From NCBI GenBank assembly GCA_900759015.1, contig CAAEUE010000008.1, positions 1 to 18,099 on the forward strand: DNA of 18,099 bases, in the 5' to 3' direction. Shown in pieces: positions 13,816-18,099 of this stretch; position 1 is the first letter of the stretch; every line of letters starts with the position of its first letter. Origin of the DNA: Clostridia bacterium (GTDB lineage: Bacteria; Bacillota; Clostridia; TANB77; CAG-508). The position numbers were made by a program, and so were the translations under genes. The notes under the pieces were generated by a model that had not been told where the DNA came from, ran no database searches, and worked only from the letters and a program-made list of their open reading frames with translations.

Positions 13816-14415
13816 ATGGAAAAAAATAAAATGAGTAAGCCAGCAATTTTTATGCATAGAGTAATAATTGTTACATGTTTAGCAAGTATTATTTGTTTTA
13901 TATTCTATTACGGAAATATTTATAAAAGTGATGTAATTCTATGGACAGGGATAACAGCTTTTACTATAATGTATCATTTTTGGATGAGAATTATCATGGG
14001 AAATGTGACTAAATTATTTAAAAAACATATAACATATAAACAATGGTGGTTTAAAGAAAGAAAATTTGAAAAGACATTATATAAAAAGTTACAGGTAAAA
14101 AAGTGGAAAGGTAAAGCACTTACATATAATCCAGAAACATTTTCACTAAAAGAGCATTCATTAGAGGAAATAGCAAATACAATGGCAAAGTCAGAACTAG
14201 ATCATTGGGTAAATGAAGCTATTTCTATTTCAACAATTTTCTTTTCTGCAATATGGGGAAAATTTTGGATATTTTTTATAACTGCAATTTTGGCTATGGC
14301 TTTTGATAGTCAGTTTATTATTATGCAAAGATATAATAGACCAAGAATATTAATAGCTATGAAAAAAGAAAAGAAAAAGGCCTTAAAACAGGAAACGGTT
14401 ATTTTAAATAAATAA
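13816..14415 (+). CDS. CrtO-like acyltransferase-family membrane protein
   Basis: The 199 residues resemble the glycosyl-4,4'-diaponeurosporenoate acyltransferase (CrtO-like) family. In staphylococci CrtO acylates a carotenoid sugar; related proteins in Clostridia occur without carotenoid genes, so the substrate here is unknown. It has membrane spans at about 14-31, 42-60 and 136-164. Between them are QWWFKERKFEKTLYKKL (76-92), QVKKWKGKAL, PETFSLKEHSLEEI and SELDHWVNE (126-134), the conserved block of the family. M-Q-R-Y-N-R-P-R (170-177) follows the last span. The ATG at 13816 has only a weak GGGG upstream. A better AAAGGAG (13776-13782) faces an in-frame ATA codon (13789), so the true start is uncertain. 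The stop lies 10 bases before the next gene. Confidence 0.7.
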   Translation: MEKNKMSKPAIFMHRVIIVTCLASIICFIFYYGNIYKSDVILWTGITAFTIMYHFWMRIIMGNVTKLFKKHITYKQWWFKERKFEKTLYKKLQVKKWKGKALTYNPETFSLKEHSLEEIANTMAKSELDHWVNEAISISTIFFSAIWGKFWIFFITAILAMAFDSQFIIMQRYNRPRILIAMKKEKKKALKQETVILNK

Positions 14416-14425
14416 GGTGAAACAT

Positions 14426-15904
14426 ATGAAAATTAAAATCGAAGTAGATGAACTATTAAAAAAATATGAAGAAAATGATTATGAAAATTTAACAAAGGTA
14501 AGTAAAGCGTTAAGTGAAAGGGATACTTGGCAGAGAAATATTATTGATGAAAATGGGGAAGAAGTTAATTTAACATTGCTATTAGCATATGAGTATTCAA
14601 AAGGGATAGAAAATATTACTAATGGTATAGTTAGTTTTGATGAGGCTTTAAGTAAGTTGATGGAAATTGATAATTTAGTTCTAGGGGAATTTAATGAGAA
14701 TAATGATGACATATTATATGGTAAAAACTATCAAGATAAAACTATGATGATGGCTAATTCACAAGAATACTATAATACAGTTAGAAAACATACGGGAGCA
14801 ATGCATTTCAGCTATTTCGATAAAAATGGTAAGTTAGCAGATACAGTAGCTATATTTAAAGAAGTTAGAGATAGTGAAGGAAAAAAGAAACGAGAGGGAG
14901 CAACATTTCGAGATTTAACAGATTTAAGAGACACCTTCTTTCATGAGGTAACACATTATATGGAGAAAGATTTTGTATCAAAAGATGAACCTCAGATGTA
15001 TACAAGTATAGATGGCAGAACATATATTAATTACAATAAAGTAGATAAATATAGAAAAATGGAATATATAAATGGAAAAAGAACAATATCAGATGTTATA
15101 GATTTACCAGAGGAAAGTCGATTTAACATTTCTACAGGTTTAACAACAACAGAAATATTGCCTAATGGAGAAGAAATAATACATAATCAAGTAACTGAAG
15201 GCTTTGTACAAGCAGTAGCGGTGACAATAACAAGAAGTTTAGGATGTCCAGAACAAGAGATTAGAACAGATAAATATTTTGAAAAAATGCAAATGGCTTT
15301 AAAAGTAATAGAAGCAAGAGATAAAGAGTTAGGACAAGGACAAACCTTTGCAGACTTTATACGTCATTCATATAAAATAAAAGGAGAACTTGAGCAAATT
15401 CCTGTGCAAGGAAAGAATGCTTTACAATATATATCTGATTATGGAGAAATGTCAGACAGAGGGGAAACAACAAAATCTAAGATTATTAGGGAATTTGTAG
15501 ATTTAGGAAAAAAATTAGATTATCCTCCAGAAAAACAAGAAGAAATAGAGAATTCAAGAGTATTAGGGAAAACAGAATTAACTGAAAATGAAATAAAAAA
15601 TTTGAGAACGATGTTATTAAATGGAAAGAACGATGTTGAATTTAAAGAAATTGTAGATGATTTTATTGGTAGATATATAGAAGCATTAGCAGAAGAAAAA
15701 AGTTTTTTTGATGCAATTCCATCACAATTAGACTTTTCAAAATTAAAAAGCGAAACAATTGGGATTGACGAATTTGCAGAAGTTGCTCAAGATATAGAAC
15801 GATTTAATCCAATAACTAATATGAGAAATGCAATGGGAAAAATTAAATCTGCTGTACAGAGTCGAGAGATAGAAAATGAAAAAGAAGGTAAAAGCTTAGA
15901 GTAA
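14426..15904 (+). CDS. Zincin-like protein with a HExxH motif, conserved clostridial type
   Basis: The 492-residue protein has no signal peptide or membrane span. Its core carries DLRDTFFHEVTHYMEKDF with H173-E-V-T-H177, the zinc-metallopeptidase motif. About 80 residues downstream, HNQVTEGFVQA offers Glu258 as a plausible third ligand, as in gluzincins. The segment between includes a Thr-rich turn and ILPNGEEII. I recall similar clostridial hypothetical proteins with a FHE.TH ... TEGFV pattern, but no named family. The C-terminal third is helical and charged. ATG 14426 is chosen because AAGGTG (14414-14419) is 6 bases upstream; the frame-extending GTG at 14417 lies within that site. It is the second gene of a tight operon with the CrtO-like, small and PepSY-like proteins. 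Proteolytic activity is inferred only. Confidence 0.65.
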   Translation: MKIKIEVDELLKKYEENDYENLTKVSKALSERDTWQRNIIDENGEEVNLTLLLAYEYSKGIENITNGIVSFDEALSKLMEIDNLVLGEFNENNDDILYGKNYQDKTMMMANSQEYYNTVRKHTGAMHFSYFDKNGKLADTVAIFKEVRDSEGKKKREGATFRDLTDLRDTFFHEVTHYMEKDFVSKDEPQMYTSIDGRTYINYNKVDKYRKMEYINGKRTISDVIDLPEESRFNISTGLTTTEILPNGEEIIHNQVTEGFVQAVAVTITRSLGCPEQEIRTDKYFEKMQMALKVIEARDKELGQGQTFADFIRHSYKIKGELEQIPVQGKNALQYISDYGEMSDRGETTKSKIIREFVDLGKKLDYPPEKQEEIENSRVLGKTELTENEIKNLRTMLLNGKNDVEFKEIVDDFIGRYIEALAEEKSFFDAIPSQLDFSKLKSETIGIDEFAEVAQDIERFNPITNMRNAMGKIKSAVQSREIENEKEGKSLE

Positions 15905-15915
15905 GGAAGAATGTT

Positions 15916-16341
15916 ATGGTTACAAAAGAATTAAGTAGAGCTGCAACAGAAGTTAATATAATATTAGAAAATTCAACAATTGATGTGAAGAATAAAATTC
16001 CTCATACATTTAAAGAATTTCTAAAAGATATTGAAGATAAAACTTATACATTTAATTATGACACAAATAAAAGGTTAAATGAGCAAAAAATTTCTAATTT
16101 AACAAGGGGAATAATTACTTTAATATATAAAGATTATTTATGTGAGGATAGAGAAAGATACTTAGAAAAATTACAAATAGACTTATTAAAGCAAGATAAA
16201 ATAAGGCAAGAAAAATATAATACGGATAATAGATTAAAAAAAGAAGAGGTAAATAATAAATTGATTGTTGTAGAAGAACCAAAAGAAGAGAAATTATTTA
16301 ACAAAATTTTAAATAAAATTAGAAGTTTTTTTATAAGGTGA
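15916..16341 (+). CDS. Conserved hypothetical protein of Clostridia
   Basis: I know this pattern as a frequently seen clostridial hypothetical protein without an assigned function. The 141 residues begin TKELSRAATEVNIILENS, then VKNKIPHTFKEFLKDI, KTYTFNYD, LTRGIITLIYKDYLC and a charged helix; the C-terminus is basic (LFNKILNKIRSFFIR). No catalytic motif, signal peptide or membrane span is seen. The ending could be an amphipathic membrane-associating helix. The ATG has AAGGAAG 6 bases upstream, 11 bases after the zincin stop. The TGA stop lies 4 bases before the next ATG, so it is co-expressed with both neighbours. Confidence 0.75.
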   Translation: MVTKELSRAATEVNIILENSTIDVKNKIPHTFKEFLKDIEDKTYTFNYDTNKRLNEQKISNLTRGIITLIYKDYLCEDRERYLEKLQIDLLKQDKIRQEKYNTDNRLKKEEVNNKLIVVEEPKEEKLFNKILNKIRSFFIR

Positions 16342-16345
16342 TACG

Positions 16346-17395
16346 ATGAGTAAAATAAATAGAATTTTGAAAAAAATTATGATAATTGATGTAATTTTAA
16401 TTCCTATATGTGTAGTAGTATTATTATTTTTATCTTTTAGAGGCAGAGCATATGTAACAGTTAATGAAAAAAATGAAGAATATATTTTACATATGCTTTC
16501 TTCAAATGGAATAGAGTTAGAAGAAAATTTGAAAAAAATTGGTTATATGCAAGGTTTGGGAGATTGGTATTTATTTTTTGAATATACTAATGGAGAGAAG
16601 GATCAAACTTTACTAGATGATAGTGATGGAAGAGAGTTATATACATTTTTAAAAGAAGAAGGAATAAGTGACGGATACATATTGGCAATTATTTTAAAAT
16701 ATGAATTATTATATTTATTAATATATGTTATTTATATAACCTGTTATAGCATAAATAAAAAAACAAATGAAAAAATTAATATTAAAGAAAAAGAAATAAC
16801 CATAAAAGATAGATATTTATGGTTAATAATTTTATTAATAATTTTATTGATTAGCTTATTTGAAGTTATATCATTAAAAAATAATACAAAAGAATATAAA
16901 ATAGAAAATACAATTAATATAAATAATAATAATGAAGTTGATCTTAATAGTATAGCTCAAAATAGTACTTCTGAAGTAACTAATGAAACTAGTAAAATTA
17001 TTAACGACGTTGAAAATGAGAAATATTTTGTTAGAGATGGTAATTATTATGCTGTAATTAATGGAAAAGAAACAAATATTATTTCAAAAGAAGAGGCTTG
17101 TGATATAGCAGATGATGAAGCTAGAAAAGAAAAGTATCAATATCAAGGTTGGCATTCTGAATTTTATAGTAGAGGAAAAAACAAAAATGAAGAACCTGCT
17201 GCTGATTTAGTATTTGAATTAGATGATATAAATCGAGTTTATTATTGGGAAGAACAATGGCAAACCAACAAATACAAAGGACAAGTAATGTGGCAAATTA
17301 GATTATTTGATGAAAATGATGCATTAGCAAGCTTATATATTTATGTTGATGCAATAAATGGAGACATTTTAGGAGCAGGAAAATCTAGTGACTAA
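16346..17395 (+). CDS. Membrane protein with a PepSY-like C-terminal domain
   Basis: The 349 residues have a membrane span at about 11-31, a loop of about 80 residues (33-110), a second span at about 111-134 and a third at about 157-177. An Asn/Thr-rich linker (about 180-225) and a C-terminal domain (about 226-349) follow. The domain reads IISKEEACDIADDEARKEKY then MWQIRLFDENDALASLYIYVDAINGDILGA. That is the pattern of PepSY-like domains, which occur in peptidase propeptides and inhibitors and in cell-surface proteins. Placement next to a HExxH protein makes a protease-linked role tempting, but this is inference. AAGGTG precedes the ATG by 5 bases. It is the last gene of the operon, and no terminator follows until 17699. 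Confidence 0.65.
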   Translation: MSKINRILKKIMIIDVILIPICVVVLLFLSFRGRAYVTVNEKNEEYILHMLSSNGIELEENLKKIGYMQGLGDWYLFFEYTNGEKDQTLLDDSDGRELYTFLKEEGISDGYILAIILKYELLYLLIYVIYITCYSINKKTNEKINIKEKEITIKDRYLWLIILLIILLISLFEVISLKNNTKEYKIENTININNNNEVDLNSIAQNSTSEVTNETSKIINDVENEKYFVRDGNYYAVINGKETNIISKEEACDIADDEARKEKYQYQGWHSEFYSRGKNKNEEPAADLVFELDDINRVYYWEEQWQTNKYKGQVMWQIRLFDENDALASLYIYVDAINGDILGAGKSSD

Positions 17396-17400
17396 AGTAA

Positions 17401-17693
17401 ACTAGAAATGTGGAAGAAACTTTTAAAGTTACATTTAGAAAAGAAAAAGCTAAAATTAGTGAACAAAATAAAAATCAAGAATTCACTGAAGAATTCACTG
17501 AAAAGTTCACTGAAAGTGAACAAAAATATTAAAAGAATTAATAAAGAATCCAACTGTAACACAATTACAGTTAAGTGAAAAATTAGGAATATCAAGGAGA
17601 AGTATTATTAAAAATATGAGAAAATTAAAAGATAAAAATAAAATAAAGAGAATTGGTTCAGATAGAAAGGGATATTGGGAAATATTAAAATAA
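17401..17693 (+). pseudogene. C-terminal remnant of an AlbA/Schlafen-type ATP-binding winged-helix protein, frameshifted
   Basis: Frame 1 from 17401 reads NVEETFKVTF, then a linker and EFTEEFTEKFTESEQK before a stop at 17530-17532. Frame 3 continues in register as ILKELIKNPTVTQLQLSEKL and GISRRSIIKNMRKLKDKNKI, ending IKRIGSDRKGYWEILK at the TAA at 17691. Joined, these give the usual C-terminus of bacterial AlbA_2/RecG-like ATP-binding proteins: ETFKV.F, FTE repeats, a winged helix and R-(I/V)-G-S-D-R-K-G-Y-W-E. The A-run at 17522-17526 needs one more A to restore the frame. A TAA at 17398-17400 directly precedes the fragment and the large N-terminal part is missing, so it is a truncated, frameshifted remnant. 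Confidence 0.8.
17479..17514 (+). repeat. Three tandem 12-bp units encoding (E/K)FTE
   Basis: GAATTCACTGAA (17479-17490), an identical copy (17491-17502) and AAGTTCACTGAA (17503-17514) lie in the linker of the pseudogene, just before the frameshift. Confidence 0.85.
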
Positions 17694-17698
17694 ATATA

Positions 17699-17731
17699 AA
17701 AAAAGGAGCTTGTAAAAAGCTCCTTTTTTAT
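17699..17731 (+). terminator. Intrinsic terminator upstream of the IS element
   Basis: AAAGGAGCTT (17702-17711) pairs with AAGCTCCTTT (17717-17726) around GTAAA and runs into T residues. It closes the pseudogene and operon region. Confidence 0.88.
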
Positions 17732-17799
17732 TGTTTTATGAAAAACCCCAGATAGTCTGGGGGTTCGGTAAAGCTTTAGTGGTGAGTTGAAAATAAAAA

Positions 17800-17856
17800 C
17801 TCCTTCTAATATAATCAAGTTGCGACTGCCAAGAAGCAACAATATATTAGAAGGAG
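17800..17856 (+). promoter_or_regulatory. Leader hairpin that hides the tnpA ribosome site
   Basis: CTCCTTCTAATATA (17800-17813) is the exact reverse complement of TATATTAGAAGGAG (17843-17856), and the second arm contains the Shine-Dalgarno of tnpA. The loop holds a further small stem, GTTGC (17819-17823) with GCAAC (17836-17840). In Salmonella IS200 a comparable leader structure represses transposase translation, and the same role is likely here. Confidence 0.8.
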
Positions 17857-17866
17857 GCCATTTATA

Positions 17867-18099
17867 ATGAAAGAAATCAAAATAAATGATATTAAAAGTT
17901 TAGCACATACAACGTGGAATTGTAAATATCACATTGTATTTGCGCTAAAATATAGAAGAAAAGTATTTTATGAGAGTAAAAGATTAGAAATTGGACAAAT
18001 ATTAAGAAAACTATGTGAATGGAAGGGAGTAACAATAATAGAAGCTGAAGTATGTCCAGATCATATACATATGCTAGTGGAGATACCACCGAAATATAG
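17867..18099 (+). CDS. tnpA: IS200/IS605-family transposase TnpA (Y1/HUH), partial at the window end
   Basis: TnpA is the single-strand DNA transposase that cuts and joins IS ends through a Tyr-DNA link. The 77 visible residues are the N-terminal half: HTTWNCKYHIVFALKYRRKV, then a helix and VCPDHIHMLVEIPPK. H66-I-H68 is the metal-binding HUH motif. The catalytic Tyr lies further on, beyond the window, so intactness cannot be judged. The ATG has AGAAGGAGG (17849-17857) 9 bases upstream, but that site is sequestered in the leader hairpin. The last two bases are an incomplete codon. Confidence 0.92.
   Translation, partial: MKEIKINDIKSLAHTTWNCKYHIVFALKYRRKVFYESKRLEIGQILRKLCEWKGVTIIEAEVCPDHIHMLVEIPPKY

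Larger units (their letters stand above)
17744..18099 (+). mobile_element. IS200/IS605-family insertion sequence, left part only
   Basis: The element is recognised from a left-end hairpin, the 5' leader hairpin and a TnpA gene that runs off the window. The left end carries AACCCCAGA-TAG-TCTGGGGGTT (17744-17764), a perfect 7-bp core stem of the kind IS200/IS605 transposases bind as single-stranded DNA. The exact boundary and target site cannot be set without the right end. It is inserted beside an already degraded gene. Confidence 0.8.

Noticed and set aside
14417..14425. GTG start three codons upstream of the zincin ATG
   Set aside because: It lies inside the AAGGTG ribosome site that serves ATG 14426.
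17479..17514. Possible CRISPR-like or regulatory iteron array
   Set aside because: The 12-bp units are contiguous, have no spacers and encode FTE repeats in a known protein linker.

Overview
The window is an AT-rich (roughly 25-28 % GC by eye) stretch of a low-GC Bacillota chromosome. The strong AAGGAGG-type ribosome sites, T-rich intrinsic terminators, ATA/AGA-rich codon use and family content (DUF5711-like, CvpA, CmpB-like permease, VbhA/Fic, LCP, RsfS, YhbY) point to class Clostridia, probably an uncultured gut-type lineage. TGA is used as a stop (at 16339-16341), so the code is the standard bacterial one. No rRNA, tRNA or CRISPR array was seen.

Region 1 (1-10313) looks like ordinary chromosomal backbone. 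It opens with the C-terminal end of a surface protein that has a sortase-like VETG sorting signal. A tight three-gene operon follows (517-3732): a GldA-like ATPase, a GldF-like ABC-2 permease and a GldG-like auxiliary protein. A second operon (3922-6106) encodes an ArsC/Spx-like protein, a DUF5711-like membrane-anchored protein and a CvpA-like membrane protein. A third (6191-7866) encodes an LCP-family cell-wall ligase and the ribosome silencing factor RsfS. A convergent D-Ala-D-Ala carboxypeptidase (minus strand) shares a bidirectional terminator with rsfS and is divergent from comEA. YhbY ends the block. Nearly every transcription unit is bounded by a clear stem-loop terminator.

Region 2 (10314-12863) is accessory. 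It holds a repeat with GGGATTT(A/G)GGGAC half-sites, then three separate minus-strand genes: a CmpB-like permease, an unrecognised 225-residue protein in a higher-GC segment bracketed by a perfect 11-bp inverted repeat, and a NUDIX hydrolase with an altered Nudix box.

Region 3 (12864-17395) is a plus-strand accessory cluster. It begins with a VbhA-type antitoxin and Fic toxin pair. The antitoxin lacks the expected inhibitory glutamate. The Fic frame is cut by a TAA and stays open for another 34 codons. Four closely packed genes follow: a CrtO-like acyltransferase-family membrane protein, a HExxH zincin-like protein, a small conserved protein, and a membrane protein with a PepSY-like C-terminus. 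These four are the best candidate for an undescribed functional unit.

Region 4 (17396-18099) shows insertion and decay. It holds a frameshifted C-terminal remnant of an AlbA/Schlafen-type ATP-binding protein and the left end of an IS200/IS605 element. The tnpA ribosome site there sits inside a 14-bp perfect stem. The transposase runs off the end of the window.
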